64,000 nt of DNA from JBGTGG01 sp964398945 (lineage in GTDB: Bacteria > Bacteroidota > Bacteroidia > Cytophagales > Cyclobacteriaceae). The number at the start of each line of letters is the position of its first letter. The stretch's first letter is position 1. A program made the position numbers and the translations under genes. Under the pieces are notes generated by a model, which was not told the origin of the DNA, ran no database searches, and saw nothing but the letters and a program-made list of their open reading frames with translations. The stretch covers positions 1 to 64,000 of the forward strand of contig CAYNOT010000015.1 of the NCBI GenBank assembly GCA_964398945.1, given 5' to 3'. This document shows positions 7,888 through 17,565 of the stretch, piece after piece.

Positions 7888-10302
7888 TTATTCTGCGGCA
7901 GGATGCCGGTTGCTAATCTTAATTCGGCTCAAATCAATTTCTTCATCTTCAGCTTCAGTGTAAAAATTCGCATCAAAATCATCAATGGGAAGGGCCTCCT
8001 TCCCATACTTTCCATTGTCAAATGTCAACAACAGCGATGGAAGCAAGATCAAATTGGTAAAAAGGGAAATCAACAACGTAGTGGAAGTTAAAATCCCCAA
8101 TGAGATGGTCCCGCCAAAAGATGAAAAAGTGAAAATGATAAAACCGGCAAACAAGACTACCGATGTGTATGACATACTTTTGCCCACCTCCATGATGGTA
8201 CTGCTAACAGCCACGGGGACAAAATAATTTTTTGAGATTAATTCTTGCCTGTACTTCGCTAAAAAATGAATGGAGTAATCGACAGAGATACCAAACGCAA
8301 TGCTAAAAATCAGAACCGTGCTCGGCTTTAATGGGATGTCGAAATACCCCATCAATGCTGCGGTAATCATCATGGGGATTAGATTCGGGATGAGCGATAT
8401 AATGATCATGCGCAAGTTCGCAAACAAGAATCCCATCGTGAGGGCAATCAGTGCAAACGCAAGCAATAAACTTGACTGTAGGTTTTGAATCAGGAATTTG
8501 TTCCCCTTTACAAAGAGGGGGGACGAACCTGTTATTGTTGTTTTGATACCGGTCCCTGCAAAGATGCTGTCCATTTTAGGCTGGATAGTAAAATTTACCA
8601 GGGAATCCATCCGGTGCGAACCGACATCCGCCATTTGCATGGAGACACGCATTTTTTGCATGGTGGAATCCACAAAGTTGTTGAAGAGGCCGGAGCTATC
8701 CGTTTGGCCACGCATGTACCGGAGGATGAAATTCTTTTCACGATCATCAGGAAGCACATAGCGGTCTGGGTTATTGTTATAAAATGCCTGCTTGGCAGCT
8801 TTCACAAAGCTGACCAACGAAACGGGATTTGATATTTCTTTATTGGATGCAAGAAAGGTTTCCAGTTCATCTACCTTTTGCAAATTTTTTATATCCAGCA
8901 CACCTCTTCGTTTTCCGGTATCAACAACAATTTCAAGCGGCATTACACCACTAAAATTTTCTTCAAAGAAATATAGGTCCTGTTTTACCACGCTTTTTTC
9001 AGGAAGGTCATCAATCATATACGAAAGCGAGTGCAACCGTGACATGCCGATGATCGCAAACAGCACAATGATAACGGTCACGCTGTAAATCATGGGGCGA
9101 TGACGGTGCACAAAAACGTCAAGTGCTTCCAATGAATTTTCCATCAACCTTAAATCAAGGTGGCGAAGGTGTTTTTTCGAGGGCGGGGGCATCCACGAGA
9201 ATACACCCGGTATCAAAATCAAACTCACCACAAAGGTGGCCATCACATTCAAGCCTGCTACAATTCCAAACTCACGGAGGATGGTAATTTTCGCGGTGAC
9301 CAAAACAAGAAAACCGATGGCCGTGGTCAGGTTGGTGAGGAAGGTTGCCATTCCTACTTTTCTGATCACGCGACTGATCGCCAGCATCTTGTTGCCATGT
9401 AGGGCAAACTCCGAATGGTATTTGTTCAAAAGATAGATTGCATTGGGGATACCGATCACCACAATGATAGGCGGGATCAAACCACTTAACAATGTAATCT
9501 GATAACCGAGCAATACGATTGACCCCATCACCCAAACCACAACAACCCCAATCACAATCATTGGGAATACGACCGCGCGCCACGACCGGAAGAAAACCAG
9601 CATAATGATACCGGTAACCAAAACCGACAATCCCAGGAACCTTTTTAGCTCAGCACTTACTTGTCCTGCAACGACCGAGCGAACAAATGGAAGGCCTGCA
9701 TAATGTAAATTGATATCCGTGTCTTCCGTAAATTTTTTTCCGGTTGCGACAATGTTATCCGTGAGTTCAATGCGTTTTGGTGAATTGATGACATTTTTGT
9801 CAACAGCAATCAGCATGCAGGTGGCACCATTGAATTCATTTACGATCCTGCCGAGGTAGAATTTCTGTTTTTTTGATTCGATCAACAGGCTATCGAGTTG
9901 TTCCTGGCTGGATACTTTGTCTGGGAATACGGGGCGAAGGTTGAATTTGGTTTCGGCCGTATCTTTTTCGATTTGTTGGATGAGTGGTAAGGAAATTACT
10001 TCCGTTACGCCCGGTATTTTCTTGATCTCGAGACAAAGCTCACGGAATTTTTCAAAATTTCCGTATTGATAGATCGCGCTATCCTTAAGACCAACAGCAA
10101 TCATGTTTCCGTCCTCTCCAAACTGAGCCTTAAACTCCATGAATTCGACCATGGAAGGGTCATTGGACGGAACGGTCTTATTGAGTTCGTAGCTCATTTC
10201 CACCTTTACAGCAAAGTAGCCCATGAAGATGGTGATGAGCCCGATCAGTACCACCAATGGCATGCGGTATTTAATAATAAAATGGGGCAGCTTTGTCCAC
10301 AT
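7888..10302 (-). CDS. RND/MMPL-superfamily exporter
   Basis: The product is 804 residues with the classic duplicated architecture: an N-terminal membrane helix, a periplasmic loop, a bundle of about five helices, then a second helix, loop and bundle. This is the MMPL/patched-like layout of COG1033 predicted exporters (hopanoid exporter HpnN and relatives). Visible landmarks are GIPNAIYLLNKYH in the first bundle and FGISVDYSIHFLAKYR in the second, the paired polar helix-4 motifs of RND proteins. Such proteins use the proton gradient to move lipids or hydrophobic compounds. No membrane-fusion or outer-membrane partner is adjacent. It ends 32 nt upstream of the ileS start and may be co-transcribed with it. 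Confidence 0.85.
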   Translation of the reverse strand: MWTKLPHFIIKYRMPLVVLIGLITIFMGYFAVKVEMSYELNKTVPSNDPSMVEFMEFKAQFGEDGNMIAVGLKDSAIYQYGNFEKFRELCLEIKKIPGVTEVISLPLIQQIEKDTAETKFNLRPVFPDKVSSQEQLDSLLIESKKQKFYLGRIVNEFNGATCMLIAVDKNVINSPKRIELTDNIVATGKKFTEDTDINLHYAGLPFVRSVVAGQVSAELKRFLGLSVLVTGIIMLVFFRSWRAVVFPMIVIGVVVVWVMGSIVLLGYQITLLSGLIPPIIVVIGIPNAIYLLNKYHSEFALHGNKMLAISRVIRKVGMATFLTNLTTAIGFLVLVTAKITILREFGIVAGLNVMATFVVSLILIPGVFSWMPPPSKKHLRHLDLRLMENSLEALDVFVHRHRPMIYSVTVIIVLFAIIGMSRLHSLSYMIDDLPEKSVVKQDLYFFEENFSGVMPLEIVVDTGKRRGVLDIKNLQKVDELETFLASNKEISNPVSLVSFVKAAKQAFYNNNPDRYVLPDDREKNFILRYMRGQTDSSGLFNNFVDSTMQKMRVSMQMADVGSHRMDSLVNFTIQPKMDSIFAGTGIKTTITGSSPLFVKGNKFLIQNLQSSLLLAFALIALTMGFLFANLRMIIISLIPNLIPMMITAALMGYFDIPLKPSTVLIFSIAFGISVDYSIHFLAKYRQELISKNYFVPVAVSSTIMEVGKSMSYTSVVLFAGFIIFTFSSFGGTISLGILTSTTLLISLFTNLILLPSLLLTFDNGKYGKEALPIDDFDANFYTEAEDEEIDLSRIKISNRHPAAE

Positions 10303-10437
10303 AGGTTTTTAAATCTTTAAACAACTAAGCATCAGTAGCTCAAATGCTTGGTAGTTCAATTTTTGAAACGCCAAAGCTAAGTATTTTTGGTGGTTTTTGG
10401 TGGGGAAAGTTTAGGGGCGGAAGTTCAAAAATTAAAG

Positions 10438-10555
10438 ACCCCGGAATGAATCCGGGGTGGGTGCGCCTCGAATTTTGTTTATCAAAATAATCACTGGTTC
10501 TTCGATGGTTCTGGAACAAGAAACGATGGTTACCATGCCGGACCTGTTCCGGCAT
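10438..10555. repeat. Two REP-like hairpins (types C and B)
   Basis: Hairpin C: ACCCCGGA (10438-10445), loop ATGAA, TCCGGGGT (10451-10458). Hairpin B: ATGCCGGA (10535-10542), loop CCTGT, TCCGGCAT (10548-10555). The same two hairpin types recur at 41449-41639. They lie in the 296-nt spacer between two minus-strand genes; nothing else is recognisable there. Confidence 0.75.
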
Positions 10556-10598
10556 CTGATTTTAAGTTTTATCTTCGTTTTGCGACAAAAAAAGTACG

Positions 10599-11189
10599 TT
10601 ATTCTTTCAAGACAAGATCAATACACATTACCGCTCCTAAAATTAGGATCCGGAGTGGGCTATCTGCCGGCACGGAATCGCTGATTTGAAGCATGTAATT
10701 ATCGGCTGTGGTGAACAACTCTTTTCCAAACCCTGCCCACTTTTTACTTACCGATGCAAATTCATGGTTGTCGTTTGAAACGAATTTGAATTCCCAACTC
10801 GTCCATTTGCCACGAAGCATGCAAAGTGTACGTTGATTGTGGTCCAGCACTTCAAACTTTCCACCAATCGAGAAAAATTTTTGATCGAAAGTCCCTACCA
10901 ATTGGTCTTTCTCATTCAACACTTCCACAGTGGAAAGAAAAAACGAAACACCTCTTCGTACTGTCAACAATTTTTCTCCCTGTGGTGTGCGTATTTCAAT
11001 ATGAAAAGGGGTCATTCGCTTAAAGTCGGTAAAGCGGAGGATTTTTGTAAAGCCACCCAGGTTTTCCTCACGACAATGCAAAATCATTTCTTTGGATGCC
11101 GGATCGTAGATATCGAAATTATTGGCAGCTTTAAACATGCCAACATGTTCTTTGATGAAAAACAGGTTGCGGTTTAGGATGGAATTCAT
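10599..11189 (-). CDS. LURP-one-related / phospholipid scramblase-like protein
   Basis: The product is 196 residues with a beta-rich pattern of repeated short strands such as FDIYDPASKEMILHCRE, PFHIEIRTPQGEKLLTVRRG and LVGTFDQKFFSIGGKFEVLD, typical of the Tubby-like LURP-one/scramblase-like fold (YxjI family). A C-terminal hydrophobic segment (LRILILGAVMCIDLVL) could anchor it to the membrane, as in scramblase-like proteins. The biochemical role in bacteria is unknown. Its start overlaps the stop of the M90 peptidase gene by 4 nt (ATGA), so the two are translationally coupled and belong to the glyS operon. Confidence 0.75.
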   Translation of the reverse strand: MNSILNRNLFFIKEHVGMFKAANNFDIYDPASKEMILHCREENLGGFTKILRFTDFKRMTPFHIEIRTPQGEKLLTVRRGVSFFLSTVEVLNEKDQLVGTFDQKFFSIGGKFEVLDHNQRTLCMLRGKWTSWEFKFVSNDNHEFASVSKKWAGFGKELFTTADNYMLQISDSVPADSPLRILILGAVMCIDLVLKE

Positions 11190-11992
11190 TGTGAATTATT
11201 TTGATACAATAAAATTGGGTCTTGGCGCAGTAATTTAGAAAGGATTTCATAGAGCTCAGGAAGCACACGCTTGAATTCCTGCGGACGTTCAAAGAAATTT
11301 TCAACCGCTACCGAAAAGAATTCATGTACCGTGGTGCAGGCGTATGACCGGAAGAATTGTATTTCGGTGTTGCTGCAAACTTTGTGCGCCCACCCATCGA
11401 ATTGTTCCAACAGTTCCGGATCGAAAAACTGGTATTCATCATTGCGGATAATGTTTTCCAAACGAAGGGCATGGGCCATTTCATGTAGCCCCAAATTAAT
11501 GGCGTTTGTTATATCGAGGTATCCTTCAATAAAATTTTTCCAGGAGAGCACAATAATCCCATAGGCCGGGTTCACTTCCCCTTTGTGGTATTGCTTGGTG
11601 ATGTTTGAATAATAGTTGTCCGGATAGATCAGGATTTTTCGAAAGTGCCGCAGATAAATGTGCGGTAACCCAAAAGTCAATTGAATTGCGGAAGCAGCAA
11701 TCAATACGCGCATTTCGTTTGATACTCCATCATAACCACCACGCGGAATAAACTGTTTATTGTAAATGAATGTAGTGACACGTTGCTCAAATTTTCTTTT
11801 ATCCCCTTCTGACAGGTTTCTGTAATGGACAAAATAGCGTTGCAGGATTTCAACAAATTGCGGAGGCGTGGGAAACACTCTGCTCTTAATGGGTGCAGAC
11901 ATGCGCCTGGCTTCCGCATACCCGAGGAGCACCTCCCTTCTAAACCGAAGAACGATATAAATAACAGCGCCTATTACAAAGACTGTAGTCAA
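11186..11992 (-). CDS. MtfA-like zinc peptidase (M90 family)
   Basis: The 268-residue product has one N-terminal membrane helix (TVFVIGAVIYIVLRF) followed by the MtfA/DUF980 domain. The zinc site is the HExxH-type motif GLHEMAHALRLEN (near residue 171), and the downstream EFFSVAVENFFERP segment supplies the expected third-ligand region. In E. coli MtfA is a soluble peptidase that binds the Mlc repressor; here the membrane anchor and the absence of an Mlc homologue nearby mean the target is unknown. It begins 3 nt after the glyS stop and overlaps the next gene by 4 nt. Confidence 0.85.
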   Translation of the reverse strand: MTTVFVIGAVIYIVLRFRREVLLGYAEARRMSAPIKSRVFPTPPQFVEILQRYFVHYRNLSEGDKRKFEQRVTTFIYNKQFIPRGGYDGVSNEMRVLIAASAIQLTFGLPHIYLRHFRKILIYPDNYYSNITKQYHKGEVNPAYGIIVLSWKNFIEGYLDITNAINLGLHEMAHALRLENIIRNDEYQFFDPELLEQFDGWAHKVCSNTEIQFFRSYACTTVHEFFSVAVENFFERPQEFKRVLPELYEILSKLLRQDPILLYQNNSQ

Positions 11993-11995
11993 CTT

Positions 11996-13540
11996 CTAAA
12001 ATTTCTTAAGAAGCGTATTCATCGAACAAACTCCAATTAATTTTACATACAGTTCATCAATAGCAATCCTTTCTTGTTGCATCGTGTCCCGATCACGAAT
12101 TGTAACGGTATTATCTTCAAGTGTTTGATGGTCTACTGTAATACAATACGGGGTGCCAATGGCATCTTGCCTTCTGTAACGCTTACCGATGGCATCTTTC
12201 TCTTCATAAAAGCAAGGAAGGTCGTACTTCAATGCTTTTTGGATCTCCAATGCTTTTTCAGGAAGCCCATCTTTTTTGGTAAGTGGTAGAATAGCGACTT
12301 TGTAGGGTGCCAAGGGTGCAGGGATTTTTAGCACAACGCGGTCACTTCCGTCTTCCAGCTTCTCTTCGTGATAAGCTGAAGACAATACCGCCAGGAACAT
12401 CCTGTCCAGCCCGATGGAAGTTTCGACTACATACGGGATGTAATTTTTGTTTTCTTCCGGATCGAAGTATTGCAGTTTTTTTCCTGAAAATTCTTCATGG
12501 CTTTTTAAATCAAAGTCGGTGCGCGAGTGGATGCCTTCCAACTCCTTAAACCCTATTGGGAAATTGAACTGGATGTCGCACGCTGCGTTGGCGTAATGGG
12601 CCAGGTTTAAGTGATCGTGAAAGCGGTGCAAATTTTCGCCCAGGTTTAGGGCTTTGTGCCAGGCCAATCTTTTCTCTTTCCAGTATTCGTACCATTTCAT
12701 TTCTTCGCCCGGCTTCACGAAAAACTGCATTTCCATTTGTTCGAACTCGCGCATACGGAAAATAAACTGGCGGGCTACAATTTCATTACGAAAAGCTTTT
12801 CCGATTTGCGCAATCCCGAAAGGTATTTTCATCCTTCCTGTTTTTTGTACGTTGAGAAAGTTTACAAAAATCCCTTGCGCGGTTTCGGGTCGTAAATAAA
12901 TTTTATTGGCACCTTCAGCAAGTGAACCGATTTCCGTTGAGAACATCAAGTTGAATTGGCGCACTTCGGTCCAGTTACGCGAGCCGGAAACAGGATCAGC
13001 AATTTCCAGGTCCTCAATGATTTGCTTCATTTCGGCCAGGTCGGAAGAATCCATTGCGGCTTTTAGGCGGCCATTGATTTCATCAATTTTTGTTTGGTAT
13101 TCCACCACTCTTGGGTTGGTGGTGACGAACATGGCGCGATCAAAAGAATCCCCAAAGCGCTTGGCAGCTTTATCGGCTTCCTTGTTTATTTTATCTTCAA
13201 TTTTGGCGATGTACTCTTCAATTAAAACATCGGCCCGGTACCTTTTTTTGGAATCTTTGTTGTCGATCATCGGATCGTTGAAGGCATCAACATGGCCGGA
13301 AGCTTTCCAGGTAGTGGGGTGCATGAAGATGGCAGCATCAATACCCACAATGTTGTCGTGGAGCATGGTCATAAATTTCCACCAATACTCTTTAATATTG
13401 TTTTTTAATGCCGATCCGTTTTGACCGTAGTCATAGACAGCACTAAGGCCATCATAAATTTCACTGGATTGAAAAACAAACCCATACTCTTTGGCATGGG
13501 CGATTACATTTTTAAAAATATTGTCTTCTGAATTTGCCAT
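11996..13540 (-). CDS. glyS: Glycyl-tRNA synthetase (class II, single-chain type)
   Basis: This is the homodimeric class II GlyRS that attaches glycine to tRNA-Gly. Class II motif 2 is seen as FRNEIVARQFIFRMREFEQMEMQ, described here as FRNEI...RMREFEQ, and motif 3 as GLDRMFLAVL; the anticodon-binding domain follows (APLAPYKVAILPL). The frame opens at a TTG at 13549, but that TTG is part of a TATCTTTG promoter box, so ATG 13540 (MANSEDNIF) is the better start, giving 514 residues and a very short or absent leader. It heads an operon with the MtfA-like and LURP-one-like genes. Confidence 0.96.
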   Translation of the reverse strand: MANSEDNIFKNVIAHAKEYGFVFQSSEIYDGLSAVYDYGQNGSALKNNIKEYWWKFMTMLHDNIVGIDAAIFMHPTTWKASGHVDAFNDPMIDNKDSKKRYRADVLIEEYIAKIEDKINKEADKAAKRFGDSFDRAMFVTTNPRVVEYQTKIDEINGRLKAAMDSSDLAEMKQIIEDLEIADPVSGSRNWTEVRQFNLMFSTEIGSLAEGANKIYLRPETAQGIFVNFLNVQKTGRMKIPFGIAQIGKAFRNEIVARQFIFRMREFEQMEMQFFVKPGEEMKWYEYWKEKRLAWHKALNLGENLHRFHDHLNLAHYANAACDIQFNFPIGFKELEGIHSRTDFDLKSHEEFSGKKLQYFDPEENKNYIPYVVETSIGLDRMFLAVLSSAYHEEKLEDGSDRVVLKIPAPLAPYKVAILPLTKKDGLPEKALEIQKALKYDLPCFYEEKDAIGKRYRRQDAIGTPYCITVDHQTLEDNTVTIRDRDTMQQERIAIDELYVKLIGVCSMNTLLKKF

Positions 13541-13546
13541 AAGGGG

Positions 13547-13554
13547 CAAAGATA
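13547..13554 (-). promoter_or_regulatory. Bacteroidota -7 box for glyS
   Basis: The minus strand reads TATCTTTG, a perfect TAnnTTTG -7 element, ending 6 nt before the glyS ATG at 13540. The resulting mRNA would be leaderless or nearly so. No convincing TTTG lies 19 nt upstream. Confidence 0.6.
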
Positions 13555-13698
13555 TAGAAAACCAAACATCTTTAGCATGACCGATTTCATATCATACCGG
13601 GAAAAAAACAACCTTTTGGTTTCCACTGGCAGGTGAGCAAATCATCCGTGCAAACATGCATCAGTAATATCCCAAAAACCAAAACCTTAAACTTTCTT

Positions 13699-15006
13699 TT
13701 AAACTTCTACAGCCACTTTGCTTGCCGGAAGTCGTACCGTAAAGGTGGAGCCAACTTGCGGGGAAGAATCCAAATGAATGGAGCCGGATAAGTTGGCGAT
13801 CGTTTCTTTCACAATGTACAGCCCTAAGCCGGAACCAGACGAATGTTCATTTGCACGGAAGAACATATCAAATATTTTGGTTTGGTATTCCGGGTTGATG
13901 CCTTGCCCGTTGTCTTCAACACGCAGGTAAAAAACATTTCCATTTTCCTGGTGGCGCAAACGGATAAACCGAACTTCCTTTCGGGAATCGTGATAGCGCA
14001 CAGAATTGGAAATCAGGTTGCTCAACACAATTTTTAACCGATTCGGATCGGTCTCAATATAGAGGGATTCCGGAATTTCAACCTCGAATTGGATTCCCAG
14101 TGCATCAGACGAGTACTTGAGGTTTTCCCAAATTTCGTAAGCCATAGCATGCAGGTTGATCCGTTTCTTTTCAACCCGTAATCGGTTGTTCCGTGAATAG
14201 TCTGTGATGTCGCGAATGAATTTATCAAGGTGTGTGACCCTGTCTTTCATCATGATAAGATAGTTTTTGATCTCGGAAACATTTACGCTGTCACGTGTGA
14301 TGTTTATCAACCCCAACAGCGATGCCAATGGAGCGCGAAGATCGTGGGATGTACTGTATACAAATCGGTCAAGCTCGGTATTGGTCTTTTGCAGTTGTTT
14401 GTTTTTGGTCACAAGCTCCAACGCATTGTAATGGTTGATCTCAATCAAAAGATAAACAGTCATTACGGTAGAGATCAACGCTACTGTAAAATTTATGACG
14501 TTGCTCAACATCACCTCGTCCGCAGAGTAATAGCGCATGGGCAACAAATTGAATTCAAAAAAATACGTGAGTGAAAACAGGATAAAGGTGAATGCTGTAA
14601 ATAACAAGGACAAATCCCTGCGCTTATAACCAAATACTGCAAAGGCAGCAAGTGTGGCCGGAATAAACATAATCATGGCACCTGTGTTTGGCGACTCACT
14701 GGAAGCCAATAGGTAAACGGTAATGTTTATGGTAGGAAGCAGGAAATAATTCGCACGGCAATGTTGACCTTGCCGATGGAGAAAGATGGACAGGGACAAT
14801 AACGCAAGGGCCGGCAGGAATACAATAAGGGGCCCCAGGTCCTGAAGGATAAAATTTTCAATGATGTAAAATGTTATTACCAGTATTCCGATAAGGGCAT
14901 ACTGACCGGATAACATTGCTTGTTTATACTCACAATACGATTCGATATAGTTGTCTTTTCCAACTATAATATCGCGAGCCAATTTCTTTATTCCGTTCAT
15001 CACCAA
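13699..15006 (-). CDS. Membrane sensor histidine kinase
   Basis: The 435-residue protein has about six N-terminal membrane helices without a large periplasmic sensor loop, a short coiled linker (NALELVTKNKQLQKTNTEL), then a HisKA domain with H-box STSHDLRAPLASLLG (phospho-His near residue 222) and a HATPase_c domain with N box NLISNSVRYHD, G1 DNGQGI and G2 GSGLGLYIV. All catalytic boxes are intact. No response regulator is encoded next to it, so it is an orphan kinase; the signal is unknown, possibly membrane-derived as with other 5TM/6TM kinases. Confidence 0.9.
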   Translation of the reverse strand: MVMNGIKKLARDIIVGKDNYIESYCEYKQAMLSGQYALIGILVITFYIIENFILQDLGPLIVFLPALALLSLSIFLHRQGQHCRANYFLLPTINITVYLLASSESPNTGAMIMFIPATLAAFAVFGYKRRDLSLLFTAFTFILFSLTYFFEFNLLPMRYYSADEVMLSNVINFTVALISTVMTVYLLIEINHYNALELVTKNKQLQKTNTELDRFVYSTSHDLRAPLASLLGLINITRDSVNVSEIKNYLIMMKDRVTHLDKFIRDITDYSRNNRLRVEKKRINLHAMAYEIWENLKYSSDALGIQFEVEIPESLYIETDPNRLKIVLSNLISNSVRYHDSRKEVRFIRLRHQENGNVFYLRVEDNGQGINPEYQTKIFDMFFRANEHSSGSGLGLYIVKETIANLSGSIHLDSSPQVGSTFTVRLPASKVAVEV

Positions 15007-15295
15007 TCAAACATTAAACTAAAACCAACGGCACAAAAGTAGTATGAACGGCTTTCTAACTTTATGGGAATTGGATGGTTAGGTGATGCAAGCAAGTTTT
15101 TGACTGGAATTGAAGAAAATCAAATCCCACCCCTATATTTTCGGTTAAAGGCTGCTTGAGCTTGTTCCCAGGTCTGGTCAGGACGGTTCCGGTGTCGGGA
15201 ACAGTAATTATTATCGCCTATTGGCAGATTTTGAATATTTTCTTTGATGGCACCGCAGCCAGCCAGTATTTATTTGTGATGGCTTTCAAATGAAA
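15007..15295. other. Intergenic stretch with a weak inverted repeat
   Basis: No gene is seen in these 289 nt. TGTTCCC (15163-15169) and GGGAACA (15197-15203) form a short inverted repeat around CG-rich sequence, resembling the REP-like hairpins elsewhere in the window. Confidence 0.35.
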
Positions 15296-17452
15296 CTATC
15301 CGTTATCATTTTTCTTAAAAATAGAACCAATGCTTTTGCCAATATTCTGTACTGCTTCAATCCCCATGTTCAAAGGTTCGGAGGAAATGTTGTTGTACTG
15401 CTCATTACTAATGTTGTCAACATATTGTTGGGGATAGATTACAAACCTGCTGTTCGCTGCAAAGTGTTTTTCAAGTTTGACTGGCAAATTGTCGAGTACA
15501 CCCAAATAGGAAGTGGCCCCCTTTCGGGCAGAAACCAGTACAAATAAATCTTCACTCTTAACATCTTTTGAAAACACAAGGGAATCCTCCCATTCCGAAA
15601 ATGTTTTAGCAGTAATCGAAGCCGTTAGTTTGGCTTTTTTGAATAATTTATCAACCGCTTTCCCTGTTGCCTCATTGCAGTGGAGTAGAATCGGAATGCT
15701 CAACTCCTGCGCCAGTTTAGCTATTTTAGTTACCCATAACCCGAAACCGTTTTCATGTTCTGTCAGCGGTGGTGCAGCAACAACAATTCTTTTGTGCAAT
15801 ACCAATGGCTTTTCCAAATGACAAATAAAGATGGTCTTATCAGTGTTGCTCAATATACTATCCACTTTTTCGCCAATTAATTTGTCAATGAAACCTGTAC
15901 GTTGAGGCCATCCCAAAACGATAATATCAGCCATAATTTCTTTTGCAATACGCGCTATCCCGCTTGCTGCATTATGGTCAATGGTGGTTACGATATTTAC
16001 TTTTGTTTCTGACGCGGAGGCTTGCCGCACAAATTCTTCCAATTTGTTCCTTGCTTTCAGGATATTGATTTCGGCTTCATTATTATTGGAAACCACCGAA
16101 AGGATTGAAACAGGATTTGCCGATTTATTGTCTTTAATAAAAATAGCAAGCTCCAGGAGTTTTTCTATGTTTGAAACATTTGCAATGGGCAAAAGAATGT
16201 GTTCACTTTGAAGTCCATTTGCTTTTACAAGACTGTCTGTATCATCTTCAGATTCAATCACAATCTTTTTGGCAGCTTTTTCTGTAGCAAAGGATGCAAC
16301 TATGCACGTTATAAGGATAAGTATAATGGTTCCGTTCAGGATGTTCTCGTCCAGGATTTCAGCTTTGTAGCCGACTAAAATTACCGCTAGTGTTGCAGCC
16401 GCATGGGCACTGCTGAGCCCGAAAATAAGTTGTCGTTGGGCTTTAGAATATTTAAATACAATTTGCGTAAACAATGCGGCAAACCATTTTCCAAACAGCG
16501 CAACAACCGAAAGCGTCCCGGCTACAATAAGGGCTGTGGGGCCACTTAAAATTATCCTCATATCAACCAACATTCCAACACTTATGAGGAAAAACGGAAT
16601 GAATAAAGAATTTCCAATAAACTCAATTCGGTTCATCAATGCAGATGAATGTGGAATGAGTTTGTTTAACGCTAATCCCGCTACGAAAGCACCAATTATT
16701 GGCTCAACACCTGCTACTTCTGCAAGAAACGCTGCAAAGAACACTACCGCCAGGACGAAAATATAATGCGAATGTTTTTCACTTTCCAGTTTACGGAAAA
16801 ACCATTTGGCTATTCTTGGGATTATCATGAACATGATAGCGGAGAAAATGGCCAATGAAACCCCCAACCGTATCCAGAATTCTTGATTTAAGTTGCCATG
16901 ACTTTTTCCCATAATTACAGCAAGGCTGATCAGCACGGCTGTGTCCGTTAAAATTGTTCCGCCTACGGTAATGGCTACCGCCTGGTTTTTTGAAACACCT
17001 AATTTGCTAACAATGGGGTAGGCCACAAGCGTGTGTGTTGCAAACATGCTGGCCGTCAAAAAGCTTGCATTAAAGTCATATCCAAGCAAGTAATAACATA
17101 CAGGAAATCCTGTCCCTAATGGAATAATGAACGTAAAAAGACCGAACAAAAGACTTTTGTTGCGGTACGATTTAAATTCGTTCATGTCCAACTCAAGTCC
17201 TGCAATAAACATGATATAAAGAAGTCCGATAGTGGAGAACAAATCAACCGCAGAATTTTTTTCAAGGATATTAAAGCCGTGCGGCCCGATAACAACACCT
17301 GCTATAATTAATCCAATAATCCCCGGAATATTCAACCTTCTAAGCAGAATGGGCGATAACAGGATAATGAATAGGATTAAAGAGAAAATCAACACAGGAT
17401 TTCCCAGTGGCAATTCAAATTCATGTATTAAATGTTGAAAAAAATCCGTCAT
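15296..17452 (-). CDS. CPA2 cation:proton antiporter with universal-stress-like C-terminus
   Basis: Residues 1 to about 400 form a 12-helix Na+/H+ exchanger domain of the CPA2/KefB type (LNIPGIIGLIIAGVVIGPHG, GLELDMNEFK, the VAGVEPIIGAFVAGLALNK segment). The remaining ~300 residues are soluble and resemble tandem universal-stress-protein folds (ILLPIANVSNIEKLLELA; DIIVLGWPQRTG). The protein would exchange Na+ or K+ for protons across the inner membrane, with the cytoplasmic part probably regulating transport. The stop lies 289 nt from the start of the downstream kinase gene, so it is likely a separate unit. Confidence 0.9.
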   Translation of the reverse strand: MTDFFQHLIHEFELPLGNPVLIFSLILFIILLSPILLRRLNIPGIIGLIIAGVVIGPHGFNILEKNSAVDLFSTIGLLYIMFIAGLELDMNEFKSYRNKSLLFGLFTFIIPLGTGFPVCYYLLGYDFNASFLTASMFATHTLVAYPIVSKLGVSKNQAVAITVGGTILTDTAVLISLAVIMGKSHGNLNQEFWIRLGVSLAIFSAIMFMIIPRIAKWFFRKLESEKHSHYIFVLAVVFFAAFLAEVAGVEPIIGAFVAGLALNKLIPHSSALMNRIEFIGNSLFIPFFLISVGMLVDMRIILSGPTALIVAGTLSVVALFGKWFAALFTQIVFKYSKAQRQLIFGLSSAHAAATLAVILVGYKAEILDENILNGTIILILITCIVASFATEKAAKKIVIESEDDTDSLVKANGLQSEHILLPIANVSNIEKLLELAIFIKDNKSANPVSILSVVSNNNEAEINILKARNKLEEFVRQASASETKVNIVTTIDHNAASGIARIAKEIMADIIVLGWPQRTGFIDKLIGEKVDSILSNTDKTIFICHLEKPLVLHKRIVVAAPPLTEHENGFGLWVTKIAKLAQELSIPILLHCNEATGKAVDKLFKKAKLTASITAKTFSEWEDSLVFSKDVKSEDLFVLVSARKGATSYLGVLDNLPVKLEKHFAANSRFVIYPQQYVDNISNEQYNNISSEPLNMGIEAVQNIGKSIGSIFKKNDNG

Positions 17453-17565
17453 CTTTTCCCTTTATTCATTTAATGTTAAATGCATAGAACCAGATTGCTC
17501 AATAATATAAAAAATCCAGGATTGTCTCGGTGCAGTTTAACCAACTAAAGACCAACAACCAACAA

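Noticed and set aside
12906..13424. 172-residue plus-strand open frame opposite glyS
   Set aside because: Lies wholly antisense to a well-supported GlyRS gene and shows no family features.
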